Notes: a model not told the origin generated them from the sequence alone. DNA of 64,000 nt from Planctomycetaceae bacterium (GCA_020638995.1 JACKHM010000001.1:1054001-1118000); one strand, 5' to 3'. Shown: positions 20,516 to 30,623, numbered from the stretch's first letter. Program-made: numbers and translations.

Positions 20516-21484
20516 CTAGTTGCCGGCCAATTTCATCACGCTATCCAACGTGATCTCCGCACCACCCTGGCGTTTGCTCTCGTCAGCGGCTTCCATAAAG
20601 GCATAGATTTCAAGCGTTTCCTCAGCAGTCACCGGCGGTTTGCCACTGCGGAAGAACTTGATGATTTCTACGACCAGCGGCTGATAACCGTCGTACGAAC
20701 CGACGCCACCTTCTCCCTTGTCCCCGACGGCAGTGCCGCCATAGCCTTTGCCTTCGCGAAAGATGCCGATACGGTCGCCTTCCCACTTTCCCGTGACAAC
20801 GATTTGTCCATCCTCAGTGGTGCGATGCACAGACTTGCATCCCGTACCCATCACAGTAAACAGAGATTCGACTCCGTGGATGCCGTACCAAAACAGATCG
20901 GGATGCGTCTTTTCAATACTTGCCGGACTGTGCGTTTCACATCGAGTAATCGTGCCTAACGACCCGCCTCGGACGGCTTGGGAATTCTTTCCGAAGCGAA
21001 GTGAAGAAGATGAGAACAACGGCACACCAGCTTGCTCTGCCTCGCGATAGATGGTGATCGCATCCGCCAGCGTTCCCGCTACGGGCTTGTCGATAAAGAC
21101 AGGTTTCCCGGCTTTCAGGACGGGCCGCACTTGCTCCAGATGCGGGCGACCATCGTTGGTTTCCAGCAACACCGCGTCCACGCGGGTTAGGAGTTCGTCA
21201 ATCGAATCCACGACCTCGACGCCCAGGGCTTGAATCTCTTTGGTGTAACCAGGTACACGCGACACGCTCGACTCGATATCCGGGCTTCCTTTCGGATAAA
21301 CCGCGACCACCGGACAATTGGCCAACTCTGGAGCCGGATTTTCGGCGTTTAGGATTTTCGTAAACGCGATACAGTGCGAGGTATCAAGGCCAATAATACC
21401 GATACGAATCTGGTCCGACTCTTCTCCGGAGACGAAAGTCGTGGCAGACAATAGCGCAAAACCGATCAATAGCAGGCGAGACAT
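20516..21484 (-). CDS. Exported Gfo/Idh/MocA family protein
   Basis: 322 residues with a Sec signal peptide (hydrophobic residues 3-18, cleavage near VSGEE). The fold matches the Gfo/Idh/MocA oxidoreductases, with a DKPVAGTLADAI segment in the place of the family's EKP motif and the family's C-terminal sheet domain. The nucleotide-binding motif is altered: the usual GxGxxG reads GIIGLDTSH, with Asp and Ser replacing glycines. This altered pattern and export are seen in a planctomycete subgroup that may not bind free NAD in the usual way. It is transcribed alone and convergent with the coiled-coil gene. The function may be sugar or cyclitol related; this is uncertain. Confidence 0.8.
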   Translation of the reverse strand: MSRLLLIGFALLSATTFVSGEESDQIRIGIIGLDTSHCIAFTKILNAENPAPELANCPVVAVYPKGSPDIESSVSRVPGYTKEIQALGVEVVDSIDELLTRVDAVLLETNDGRPHLEQVRPVLKAGKPVFIDKPVAGTLADAITIYREAEQAGVPLFSSSSLRFGKNSQAVRGGSLGTITRCETHSPASIEKTHPDLFWYGIHGVESLFTVMGTGCKSVHRTTEDGQIVVTGKWEGDRIGIFREGKGYGGTAVGDKGEGGVGSYDGYQPLVVEIIKFFRSGKPPVTAEETLEIYAFMEAADESKRQGGAEITLDSVMKLAGN

Positions 21485-21660
21485 GGTAGGCTCCTAGGGG
21501 AGGGTTTGGTCGTGAGCAGGCAGGTCAGCAAGATGCGACGCAATCCGACAGTAGTTCCAACGGAACGATTCTAGCAAGTCCGCATTCCGTTCGCGACTAA
21601 AGCTTGTGATTAAGCCCAATTGGGCGTTGGAACCGCCACTCGAACGCGGGTCGCTTCCTG

Positions 21661-22872
21661 TTAAGTGAGGTCGGAGAAGAAATATCGCGTCAGGTGGAAA
21701 AATACCGGAGCCGCGAAGCAAATCGAATCGATGCGATCCAACACTCCCGCGTGCCCTTGCACCAAGGTGCCTGTGTCGGTCACGCCGCGATCACGTTTAA
21801 TTGCAGACATCGTCATCCCGCCTGCCGATCCCATGACGGCGGTTACAAACGCCATGCAGGCCGCTTCCCAGATTCGAAACGGTGTAACCCACCACAGCAA
21901 GGCCCCTACAATCGCAGTCGTCAACGCGCCTCCGACGAAGCCTTCCCATGTTCGACTGGCGTTAATATGCGGTGCAATTACCCGCTGGCCAAGCAGCTTT
22001 CCCCAGGCGTATTGAAATACATCGCTCAATTGCACGATCAGGATGAAGTAGAAGAGTAACCCCGCTCGCCCTCCCTCTTCCCATCGCCGCCGAGTTCTCG
22101 TGGATTGAGCCTCCGTTTCTTCCGTTGCCGCCACACTCGGCTCCTCATTCGTGACCTTTTGTATCGGCGTGACATCTCCGGTCGACATGGACGAATTGCT
22201 GACGGCTGGTTTGGAAGTCAGCAAGTTAAGGTGTGCTATTGCTGGCGCAAAGCTCAGCGAATACACGCAAATCAGAAGGCTGAACTGGATCTTGGCCGAG
22301 CGTTCGAGAAATCGCCTGGCGTCGCCCGACAGCGCGATCCTCGCAGGTATGTACAGCGAAGCGTAAACGGGGATCATAATACTGTACAAGCCATAAAGAT
22401 CGACTCCTCTTAGTCCAAAGGTGTCCGCCCACCAGACCGCCGAAGGTGTTTTTGGTTCAACGAGGCTATTGCCGACGCCCACTAGAACATATTGGATGGG
22501 AGTGAAAATAAAGAACACCCAAAAGAGCGTGCGGTGGTCGCCGCGTCGCGTCGGTGTCATCGTTATGAACTCACGCAACGCCCAGAACGATACGAAGCCA
22601 AACAGCACGATCGTACACGTATATCCCAGCAGCAGCCCCGCCGCGAGGATCGCAAACATCATCCACCAAGCTCGCACTCGTTGGTTAAAGGTTCGCAGTA
22701 GCGCGGGGCTGACGGTGTTTTCGGGCTGGCGTTTAAGTGTCTGGCCGATGATTGATGCCACAATCAAAGCGACAATGACGACACCGACCAGCCAATACGT
22801 CGGTTCGTTCAACCAGTCTGCGGTTCGGAGCAACCCCAACAAAGGCTCGAAATGAAGATCTCCGATCACCAT
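21661..22872 (-). CDS. Phosphatidate cytidylyltransferase (CdsA family)
   Basis: 403-residue polytopic membrane enzyme that makes CDP-diacylglycerol from phosphatidate and CTP. Many hydrophobic helices are present, and the C-terminal catalytic signature reads SAIKRDRGVTDTGTLVQGHA, then GVLDRIDS. Relative to the classical CdsA signature, the second Lys before Asp is Thr and the HGG is HAG, while the Asp-Arg-x-Asp metal site is kept. The ASRTWEGFVGG segment near residue 300 matches the CTP-binding region. A cytoplasmic insertion near residues 225-260 is polar and disordered. ATG 22872 is preferred over a GTG two codons upstream. It lies just downstream of the acyltransferase gene, forming a phospholipid-synthesis pair. 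Confidence 0.88.
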   Translation of the reverse strand: MVIGDLHFEPLLGLLRTADWLNEPTYWLVGVVIVALIVASIIGQTLKRQPENTVSPALLRTFNQRVRAWWMMFAILAAGLLLGYTCTIVLFGFVSFWALREFITMTPTRRGDHRTLFWVFFIFTPIQYVLVGVGNSLVEPKTPSAVWWADTFGLRGVDLYGLYSIMIPVYASLYIPARIALSGDARRFLERSAKIQFSLLICVYSLSFAPAIAHLNLLTSKPAVSNSSMSTGDVTPIQKVTNEEPSVAATEETEAQSTRTRRRWEEGGRAGLLFYFILIVQLSDVFQYAWGKLLGQRVIAPHINASRTWEGFVGGALTTAIVGALLWWVTPFRIWEAACMAFVTAVMGSAGGMTMSAIKRDRGVTDTGTLVQGHAGVLDRIDSICFAAPVFFHLTRYFFSDLT

Positions 22873-22894
22873 GATCACCGTACCGACGCTTTCT

Positions 22895-23500
22895 TTAGAT
22901 GTCTTTCAGTCGCTTGACCGATTCACGAGCACGCTTTAAGAAGTCCGCTTTCGACTCGCCAGATTCCAGCCATATGGGCGGCCCGATCGTAATACAGCTG
23001 AGCAGCGGTACCGGCAGGAATTCGCCGCGCGGTAGCACGCGATTAAGATTATCGATGTAAACCGGTACCAATTCCAGGTCCGGTCGCTTTTTACCGAGAT
23101 AATAGAGTCCGCTCTTGAACTCGCCCATTTCGTCCGTGGCGTTCCGACCACCCTCGGGAAATACGATCAGAGAATGCGTGTCGCCGATCGCCTGAATCAT
23201 CAGCTCGACGGGACTGCGATGCACCTTGATATTCTCGCGATCAATCAAAAGCGCGTTCACCGATCCTGCGATGTATCGTCGGAAGGCCGATTTGTCCCAA
23301 TAGTCTTTGGCGGCGACCGCTCGCGTTAAAGATCGAATGTTGCGGGGTAATGATGACCAAAGTACGAGTGCGTCGAGATGACTTGTGTGATTCGCAAAGT
23401 AGACTCGCTGGCACGTATCGGGCTGACAATCCACCCAGCGCACGCTCGATCCCGCCATGAGCTTGGCAATGATTGACAGAATGGTGGCGGTCAGGGACAT
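22895..23500 (-). CDS. 1-acyl-sn-glycerol-3-phosphate acyltransferase family protein (PlsC-like)
   Basis: 201 residues, short but complete for the family. The catalytic HX4D motif is at residues 38-43 in ANHTSHLDA, and the glycerophosphate-binding motif is VFPEGGRN near residue 117. A hydrophobic N-terminal helix anchors it to the membrane. It acylates lysophosphatidate to phosphatidate, the substrate of the CdsA-like enzyme encoded about 20 bases downstream on the same strand. The two genes form an operon for CDP-diacylglycerol synthesis. The start ATG at 23500 is preceded by a weak purine run. Confidence 0.88.
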   Translation of the reverse strand: MSLTATILSIIAKLMAGSSVRWVDCQPDTCQRVYFANHTSHLDALVLWSSLPRNIRSLTRAVAAKDYWDKSAFRRYIAGSVNALLIDRENIKVHRSPVELMIQAIGDTHSLIVFPEGGRNATDEMGEFKSGLYYLGKKRPDLELVPVYIDNLNRVLPRGEFLPVPLLSCITIGPPIWLESGESKADFLKRARESVKRLKDI

Positions 23501-23821
23501 GGCGACTGGTGAGTAAATCGCTTAGGAGTTGCTTGCAGGGTGATAAGTTCGTGGCTCTTGTACGACCGTGGTTCACGCAAAACTCGGCAAAAACCTCCGT
23601 ATTAGCTTAGGTTAGCTTCATCGTAGCGGGGGACCACTCCGGGCGGGAGTAGGTGGCTTCTGGGGCGGCGGCGCAGCAGCGTGAATGCGTTGTCTGATTA
23701 CACGGTGGCGGGGAGTTCTATGCACGCTTTGACCGCTCAAATCCGCGAAATCGTTACGACTTGCAGTCGATTTATGTAGTAGTGTTTCATTGGCGGGAAT
23801 TCTCAGTTGGGGGCGAGCACG
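23501..23821. other. Divergent intergenic region, 321 bases
   Basis: This lies between the PlsC/CdsA operon (minus) and the diguanylate cyclase gene (plus). A GC-rich stretch near 23625-23690 contains several GGCGG and CGGGAG runs without a clear stem-loop. No gene, promoter or repeat can be assigned with confidence. Confidence 0.35.
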
Positions 23822-24856
23822 ATGTACTTACCGGCGATAACCGAGACGCCGAGCTTTCTGTTTGGAGTGCTGTTAGGGGCGCTGCTGTTATGCATGGGAC
23901 TCTGTCTCGGTGTCTGGTTCGGACGTCGCGCGACGATGTTGTACGACGTCAGGTCGATGGACCGCGACCAAGTGCAACATCTGCTGAGTGGGTTGTTTCA
24001 ATGGACGCATGGCTTTGCTAACGACGTATCTCAATATCGCGAGTTCATGGATGGGATATCGACCAAGTTGAGTCCCGGAGATAACTCGACCGACGACGGT
24101 CAAGTCAGCACGCTAATGGCGCAGATTGTTCAAGCCAACGAACAACTCCAGCAACGACTCAACCACGCCGAAGCGGCTCTCAAAGATCAAGCCGAAGAAA
24201 TCACCGCGTACATGAGTGAAGCTCGCACCGATACGCTAACGGACTTGCCCAATCGGCGAGCATTCGACGACGAGCTAACTCGTCGAATGGCCGAGTGGCG
24301 TCGCAACGAAACTTATGTCAACGTCGTCATCCTCGATATCGATCATTTCAAACGGTTCAATGACCAGTTTGGCCATGCGGCCGGTGACGCCGTGCTGGTG
24401 GAAGTGGCGCGTGTCATGAATGCCGCAACACGCGAATCCGACATGGTCGCAAGGTTGGGCGGGGAAGAGTTCGCAGTTGTACTCGCCGGGGTCGAAGCAT
24501 CCGAAGCACGACGAGCCGCCGAACGCATCAGAAAAGCTGTCGCGGCCAATGCCTTCCGCTATGAGGGGAAATCACTGCGAGTCACCGTTAGCTGTGGCGT
24601 TGCTTTAGCTCTGGCAGGTGAAGACGGAGTTTCGTTGATGAAGCGAGCCGACGATGCCCTATATGCGTCGAAAGCAGCTGGACGCAATGTCTCTCATTGG
24701 CACGATTCCCAGCGGTGCGTTCTGCTGACTGCGAGTTCACCAGAGTCTCGACAGTCTGCTCTTACGCCGCAACCTCCGCCGAGTGACGCAGCTTTTGTGC
24801 GAGTCTGCGACGATCTGCGACAACGACTGCTGGAGGTCGCGTGCGAGGACGCATAG
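23822..24856 (+). CDS. Diguanylate cyclase (GGDEF), membrane-anchored
   Basis: 344 residues. One N-terminal TM helix (about residues 13-35) is followed by a cytoplasmic helical linker with coiled-coil character and a GGDEF domain from about residue 140 to 295. The active site reads GGEEF near residues 213-217, a functional variant. Five residues before it is RESD, the RxxD inhibitory site that lets product c-di-GMP shut the enzyme off. The DTLTDLPNRRAFD entry motif is intact. The C-terminal 50 residues are polar and end in a helix with no known domain. ATG 23822 is preferred to an upstream in-frame TTG at 23807. It makes c-di-GMP, probably controlling attachment or the swarmer-to-sessile switch. 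Confidence 0.9.
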   Translation: MYLPAITETPSFLFGVLLGALLLCMGLCLGVWFGRRATMLYDVRSMDRDQVQHLLSGLFQWTHGFANDVSQYREFMDGISTKLSPGDNSTDDGQVSTLMAQIVQANEQLQQRLNHAEAALKDQAEEITAYMSEARTDTLTDLPNRRAFDDELTRRMAEWRRNETYVNVVILDIDHFKRFNDQFGHAAGDAVLVEVARVMNAATRESDMVARLGGEEFAVVLAGVEASEARRAAERIRKAVAANAFRYEGKSLRVTVSCGVALALAGEDGVSLMKRADDALYASKAAGRNVSHWHDSQRCVLLTASSPESRQSALTPQPPPSDAAFVRVCDDLRQRLLEVACEDA

Positions 24857-24955
24857 CGCGGTCACACGCCATCGTTATCGACCTGACGTTCGTGAAGCGA
24901 GCGACGCCAAGTTCGACCCCTGCCAACCGCAATTGCGTGAACGCAGGACTCGCGA

Positions 24956-27900
24956 CTAACGGCGATCCATGCTGAAGACACCTTCTGCGAACTCTCGTAT
25001 GTGCGGCGATGGATGCTCCAAGAATACCTTCTCGTCGAACATTGTTTTGGGGATGCGGCTCGAATTGATCGCCTGTAGCGAGGCTAGAATTCTCTGGTCT
25101 GTTCGCAACAAGCCCTTGATCGCAATTCCTCGACTCCGCTCTGACATCAGCGACAATCGTGCAAGCAAGACCTCAGCGACCTCATCCGCTCGAATGTCTA
25201 CGAGTCCGCCAACGGCTCCCATTTGCAATTCGTCGGGAACGCCATCGGCGAGATAACGCAGCAAGTGATCGCCCTGTTTCTCCCAGCCGGCCAGCGCAAT
25301 CATCCGCAGTGCATCGTAACGCGTTCCAAGCCGGACGCGTTCGTCGTCTGACATCGTCGAGGCGAGTTGTAAGGCATGTAGCCATCGTTCTGCGCCGCTT
25401 GGGACTCCTACCACGACTTCCTCCAGTCGCTCCGCTGGCCACACTCCGAGCTGACTGATTCCATTGATCACGCCGCCGCCGATAACGACAGCTTGCCAGT
25501 CTCGCAAATCCTGACCGGGCTGCGGCAGGCTCGCATCGAGCAGGTCCCGAAGTTCACCTCCGTCGTTACGTTTTCCGACGGCCATAGCGACGCGCCAGAT
25601 CCAGGGGATACGACGGTATTCTTCTTCGGTATCGCTTCCGATTCCGGCAGCCAAGAGCGATACAATCCCAGGCCCCATGCCAGGTCTGCGGTCGATCGCC
25701 GCCTGTCGGCGGTCCATCGACTGCGACTCGTCCAGCAAGAACGGTGCGATTTCGTTCGCGTAACGAGGTAGTGGAGATTCCAAGCCGGAAGCAATCGAGA
25801 ATTCAGTCGTCTCACCCGTCGGCACCAACCGCACCTCTCTCAAGTCAAACAACGCACCACGCGGCAAGGCACCATCCGAACGAATCGAAATCACGCGCCC
25901 GCCAGACTTCAGCGATGCCGTGCCGACGCGGCGTTGCTGATATTTATCCCAACCGCCTGTTGCCGGAACTTCGCCGCGGATAATGCTAGACAACCCGTCG
26001 ATACGGAAGTGATTTCCGGCCGATTCAGTTGTACAGGCAAAGTCTACGTACACGTCGAACACTCCTTCCTTGTCGCTTTCGACTCTCCACAACGCTCGAT
26101 CTGTCTCGCCGTGCCAGTACCCGAGATTGCCGAAAGTCTGTTCAAACACGACGTCGTTGCCGCGAATCTCGGCAGACGCAGCACTCAACCGCAACTCACC
26201 GGCGGCGTTCGCTTGGACGACTCGAGGCTGATTGCCCTCGAACTTCTTGAACGGCACTTCGAATTGAGAGAGATAAGCCAATATATCCGCTACGTCACGA
26301 GGCGATAAGTCTCGCTCCAATCCTTCCGGCATGATCGATCGATTCGTGCTTCGCAGCTCTTCGAGATCACTTCGCAAAATCACATGTTCTTTCCCTTCCG
26401 CTTCCCTGAGCCGAATCGACGATGAATTCTCCTCTGCTAACAACCCCGTCCTCGTCAGGCCGTTGTTATCGATCGCCATCCACCCTATGTATCGAGCATC
26501 GACTTCTCGATTTGGGTCGAGGATCGTTGTCATCAGCCATTCGGGGTCACGATTTGTCAACGCGAGAAGATCGGGCCCAACGGTGTGGCCGTAGTCCTCA
26601 AGACGATGGCAGCCTGAACAAGTTTTGCGAAAGAGCACGCGTCCTCTCTCTACAGTGGCTTCACCCGTTAACGCCGAACGATACTTATCAAGCATCGCTG
26701 ATCGGCTGGATGCAGTAGGGGAACCGAATAGTTGTGAGGCTCGATCGCGGATGGCGGCACTACGATGCGTTAACAGTCGCTGACGCCGACTCGCATTGAA
26801 ACTGGTTGGGGATAATGCTCGCGTTTGTACGTGCTGGATGAGGTCTAGCGTCCAATCGTCACGCGCGAGCAACTTGTCGAGGATCTGCTCCCGCGTATTA
26901 GGACCAACACCCTCCCAGCGTTCAAGCAATGCGTTCGCCACGGATTCGTCTCCCGTCTGTACCACAGCGGAGATAGCTGCTCGCTGAAGTCCCATGGATT
27001 GTTGGACGGATATCAGCTCGCAAATGTCATGAAGTATCTGTTGATGCCTTGCCGGATCGACGGCTAGCAATCTTTTTGTACCTCCATCCCGACGTCGCCC
27101 GAGCAATCGTAACGCCTGTTTTCGAACATCTTCGGATTGCCCGCCATCCGCCAGAGATCGCCGTGCCTCCTCGTGCAGTTTCCGAATACTAGTCAGCACC
27201 GCCCCATCGACAGATTCCAAAAGATCCGTCGATCGTCTGTCTGCAGCGTCGAAAAGGTCTGCCAAATCGCCAAATTTAGTCGCCAGATTAGATTCGGAGC
27301 CCGTCGCCACACTTCGGAAAACTTCCGCAACGGTATGAGCGTCGCCTTGTCTTACCGCCAGTTCAACCAGGCGTGACGTAAAATCGTCTCTCCGGTCTTT
27401 CATGGCTTTTAGATATGCTTTCATCACCTGAAGCACATTCGACGTATCGATTGAGCTGAGGACAGCTCCTCGCACGTAAACGGCATCATTCGTAGCCGCG
27501 ATTGCTGCCAGCGTTTCTGCTGCCGCAGGAGCATCGCTCTCGCCGAGAGAATAAGCGACTTGACGCACCACGCGCGGATTTGGGTGTGACGCAAGAGGTC
27601 GAATCGCCGCTAGGACATCCTGTTCGTCGATCATTGGCTCTGCGAGTTGTATGGCGTGCCGGATAACTTCGGAGTGATGCGAGTGGAGCGCATGAAGCAC
27701 ATCGCTGACAGCGAGTGATCCCAGGCCGTCCAACGTCGTCAATGCATGGAGCTGTCCTTGAGGCAACTTGGCTGAGCGAACAAGCTGCTGCAGCAATGGC
27801 GCGGCGTGCTCGTTCGACCTCGCGATGATCAACTGCTGTGCCAGATCTCGCAGCGTACCGTTTGGCTGGTCGAGCTGCCCAACCAACTCCTCGATGTTCA

Positions 27901-30469
27901 TTTGGTCGAGACGTGGCCAAAGTTGTCGGGCACGTGCTTCGTCACGAGGCACTACACGATAGATACGACCGCGACCGCGACCAGCATAAACGTCGATCTC
28001 GGCCAAAGTCGCTTGCGGAATCCAACGTGGGTGCTCGATCACGTACCTATACATATCGACGACCCAGATCGCTCCGTCCGGTCCGGTGCGAACTTGCACG
28101 GGGCGAAACCATCGATCGGTGGAAGCGAGGAACTCACGATCAAGCTCGTTGTCCGCTCGACGGCCATCGAATGTCACGCCGTTGGCTTCCAACGCCAATC
28201 GATGCACAAGTTGATGAACGGGCTCGCAGGTAAACGCATTACCACAGTATTCATCGCCCAACAAAACATCCCGATAGAGGTCTAAGCCGCAAGCCGACGT
28301 AGGCTGTCCCGGCGTCCCCGACAACTCAAATCGTACCAGCTCACCCGCCGGAAACAGCTTGCTCGCATCTGGCCCGGTAGCCACTGCGACCGTGGTGGGA
28401 GGAGGAGCGACGAGAGGATTGCGACGATGATATGAGTCGTCGACCGCATAGTGCAGAAGCAGAGTGCCGTTCGTGCATCCGAACCAATCCCCCCAGTCGT
28501 CGCGGCAGCGACCCTGTTGGGTACGTCCGGTGACGGGCTCGATGACGCCCGTTGTCGGATCGAAGCGAAAGTCGCGACTGGACAAATCGACCTCGTCGCC
28601 CGTCCGCACATTGACCACCTTCCCGCCGAACAATCCTCCGCTGCCATACAACCAGTTGTCGAGCCCCAATCGCAGGCTGTTTACTCGCGCTTGAGCGTTT
28701 CGGACTTCAAAACCCGTGTAGAGCTTCTGAATTCTTTCGGCTTTGCCATCGCCGTCCTTGTCCGTTGCAAACAAAATATCCGGTGCGTCGCAGATCAACA
28801 CGCCATCCGGTTGAACCTTCACGTCGGTTGGGAACCGGAGGCCGTCAACAAACGTCTCGGCGTGGTCAAAACGTCCATCGCTATCCGTGTCGCGCAGCCA
28901 ACGGACTCGACCCGTCTGCTCAAACTCTTCGTAGACGTCATGGCCGTAGTCGCTCATCTCGGCGACCCACAAACGACCGTCCGGCCCAAAGTCGATCGCA
29001 ACCGGATCGACGACCAGCGGTTCAGCGGCCGCGAGTTCCACTCGCAAATCGTCGTGCGTGTGAAAACATTGCAGCGACTCCTCTGGGGACTTCGGAGGCA
29101 CGCCTTGAGTGCCGGATCCTGCAAGCAGTGATCGAGGAACCTGTCGTTTGACTTCATCCACGATCAATTGTTCGAGGCCAGCCTTCAAAGTTGTTGGTAA
29201 GGCAAAGTACGGAATCTCAGCTCCTCCTCCGTATCCGCCTTCGCGCGCTAATCGTTCCGACGGAATATAGGAACAGAAGTCGTTGGAGTACGCGTTCAGC
29301 CATAGTCGCTCACGGTCGAGTTCCTGCTTCAATCGCAATGCATAATCGACACACACTTCACCCGCCAGAAACACCATCGACAGATCTTCACCAAACGAGA
29401 AGGTTTGGATTGGATAATCAATTGCGGAGAGTAGCGACTCGCCACGCTCAAGTTTTGCGAGGTGCGTCGCCGCGTTATATCCGATCGGCCCACCCTTCTC
29501 GACAAGCGTTTGAAGCGTCTCCTTCGAAGGCAGATCGCTCAACGGCAGATCAATTCGGCCAAGCGTCGCGCGAAGCTCGCCGGTCACCGGCTTCAAGTTC
29601 TCCTTCAGTAATCGAGCCACTTCGGTCGCGATCTCGGCCCCCTGCGATTCTGCGATCTCGACCTTAGCTCCGGTGACACCCGAAGATGGATTGGAATCCG
29701 AGCCACAACCGATTGAAACGAACGCCGTCGCACCAGGTGTCGTTCGTTCAATCATTTCCGCCGCATAGCCAGCCCAGTCGCCACTGATCTGGTTGAACGA
29801 CAGTGTTACGCAGTGGCACGCATAGCTGACATAAATCGCTCGAATGGCGTCGTCGTCAATGTCACGAACCACGAGCATTGGCAAATCATGATCGACTGGT
29901 CCTCCGGGTGTGCGACGATTCATAGCAAACCCCACCTTGCCGACTCCCCACGAGATGTTTGCAGGCTTCCGGTTTTCGATCGCGGCGATTGCAGCTTGTT
30001 CGATCTTGTCGGTTAACTCGAGCGTATACCGGTCGATGTGCTTTTGATGATCCGGCGGGATCGGTTGGCTGAAGATATTGTCGGACGAACCATTCACTTT
30101 CGGCGTGCAGTGCGAATGGGTGAAGGTGACTGCGAATTGCTGCCGTGGAACATCAAACCGCTCTTCCAGTCGGCGTGCAACTTCGTCAACCATGCCGATG
30201 CGAACTCCCAAGCTGTCGACGGCAACAAGCACCAACGGTGGATCGTTCGTTTGGGAAATGGCTATTGCTCTGGCATAGATCCGTTGCGAGACACCCTCCG
30301 ATTCCTCGCGTCGGCCGCCAAACCCATTTAGACGAATTGGATAATCGGGCGTGATGTCGATACTCGAAACGCCAACGTCATACGTCGCCGAGTCCCTTGC
30401 ATGAACGGCCATTGAAAACAGAGCGCCCGATAGGAACAGTGGGACGAGGGAACAAGCTTTAGTTCGCAT
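24956..30469 (-). CDS. Giant fusion: ceramidase-like domain, PVC-type dehydrogenase, HEAT repeats, cytochrome c, CBM-like domain
   Basis: 1837-residue secreted protein with a Sec signal (about residues 1-24). In order: a neutral/alkaline ceramidase-like domain (about 30-450) with FTHSHCTP zinc-type histidines; a PVC-type membrane-bound dehydrogenase/NHL-like propeller (about 480-870) starting with VVDPVAIDFGPDGRLWVAEM; HEAT-like helical repeats (about 880-1250); a PVC cytochrome c domain with heme site CSGCH at Cys1284-His1288 and later Met candidates; a beta-rich carbohydrate-binding-like module (about 1440-1570); and C-terminal helical repeats. Separately encoded versions of the first two parts lie at 9008 and 61424. 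It should act outside the cytoplasm and couple hydrolysis or oxidation to electron transfer; the substrate is unknown. No frameshift is seen. Confidence 0.85.
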   Translation of the reverse strand: MRTKACSLVPLFLSGALFSMAVHARDSATYDVGVSSIDITPDYPIRLNGFGGRREESEGVSQRIYARAIAISQTNDPPLVLVAVDSLGVRIGMVDEVARRLEERFDVPRQQFAVTFTHSHCTPKVNGSSDNIFSQPIPPDHQKHIDRYTLELTDKIEQAAIAAIENRKPANISWGVGKVGFAMNRRTPGGPVDHDLPMLVVRDIDDDAIRAIYVSYACHCVTLSFNQISGDWAGYAAEMIERTTPGATAFVSIGCGSDSNPSSGVTGAKVEIAESQGAEIATEVARLLKENLKPVTGELRATLGRIDLPLSDLPSKETLQTLVEKGGPIGYNAATHLAKLERGESLLSAIDYPIQTFSFGEDLSMVFLAGEVCVDYALRLKQELDRERLWLNAYSNDFCSYIPSERLAREGGYGGGAEIPYFALPTTLKAGLEQLIVDEVKRQVPRSLLAGSGTQGVPPKSPEESLQCFHTHDDLRVELAAAEPLVVDPVAIDFGPDGRLWVAEMSDYGHDVYEEFEQTGRVRWLRDTDSDGRFDHAETFVDGLRFPTDVKVQPDGVLICDAPDILFATDKDGDGKAERIQKLYTGFEVRNAQARVNSLRLGLDNWLYGSGGLFGGKVVNVRTGDEVDLSSRDFRFDPTTGVIEPVTGRTQQGRCRDDWGDWFGCTNGTLLLHYAVDDSYHRRNPLVAPPPTTVAVATGPDASKLFPAGELVRFELSGTPGQPTSACGLDLYRDVLLGDEYCGNAFTCEPVHQLVHRLALEANGVTFDGRRADNELDREFLASTDRWFRPVQVRTGPDGAIWVVDMYRYVIEHPRWIPQATLAEIDVYAGRGRGRIYRVVPRDEARARQLWPRLDQMNIEELVGQLDQPNGTLRDLAQQLIIARSNEHAAPLLQQLVRSAKLPQGQLHALTTLDGLGSLAVSDVLHALHSHHSEVIRHAIQLAEPMIDEQDVLAAIRPLASHPNPRVVRQVAYSLGESDAPAAAETLAAIAATNDAVYVRGAVLSSIDTSNVLQVMKAYLKAMKDRRDDFTSRLVELAVRQGDAHTVAEVFRSVATGSESNLATKFGDLADLFDAADRRSTDLLESVDGAVLTSIRKLHEEARRSLADGGQSEDVRKQALRLLGRRRDGGTKRLLAVDPARHQQILHDICELISVQQSMGLQRAAISAVVQTGDESVANALLERWEGVGPNTREQILDKLLARDDWTLDLIQHVQTRALSPTSFNASRRQRLLTHRSAAIRDRASQLFGSPTASSRSAMLDKYRSALTGEATVERGRVLFRKTCSGCHRLEDYGHTVGPDLLALTNRDPEWLMTTILDPNREVDARYIGWMAIDNNGLTRTGLLAEENSSSIRLREAEGKEHVILRSDLEELRSTNRSIMPEGLERDLSPRDVADILAYLSQFEVPFKKFEGNQPRVVQANAAGELRLSAASAEIRGNDVVFEQTFGNLGYWHGETDRALWRVESDKEGVFDVYVDFACTTESAGNHFRIDGLSSIIRGEVPATGGWDKYQQRRVGTASLKSGGRVISIRSDGALPRGALFDLREVRLVPTGETTEFSIASGLESPLPRYANEIAPFLLDESQSMDRRQAAIDRRPGMGPGIVSLLAAGIGSDTEEEYRRIPWIWRVAMAVGKRNDGGELRDLLDASLPQPGQDLRDWQAVVIGGGVINGISQLGVWPAERLEEVVVGVPSGAERWLHALQLASTMSDDERVRLGTRYDALRMIALAGWEKQGDHLLRYLADGVPDELQMGAVGGLVDIRADEVAEVLLARLSLMSERSRGIAIKGLLRTDQRILASLQAINSSRIPKTMFDEKVFLEHPSPHIREFAEGVFSMDRR

Positions 30470-30623
30470 GTTAGTTAACCGCTTCCGAACCGGGATCTTA
30501 TCTGAATGAACGTCGTGTGATTGTATCGCAGGCCCGGCGGCCTCGCGAATCGAGAATCCTTCGTCTCGCTTCGATCAGTCGCCACAGGACGAAGACAAGT
30601 AGCAATCATCCCTCTCGACCGGC

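Noticed and set aside
28451..29131. 226-codon plus-strand frame inside the giant fusion gene
   Set aside because: Antisense shadow of the long minus-strand gene.
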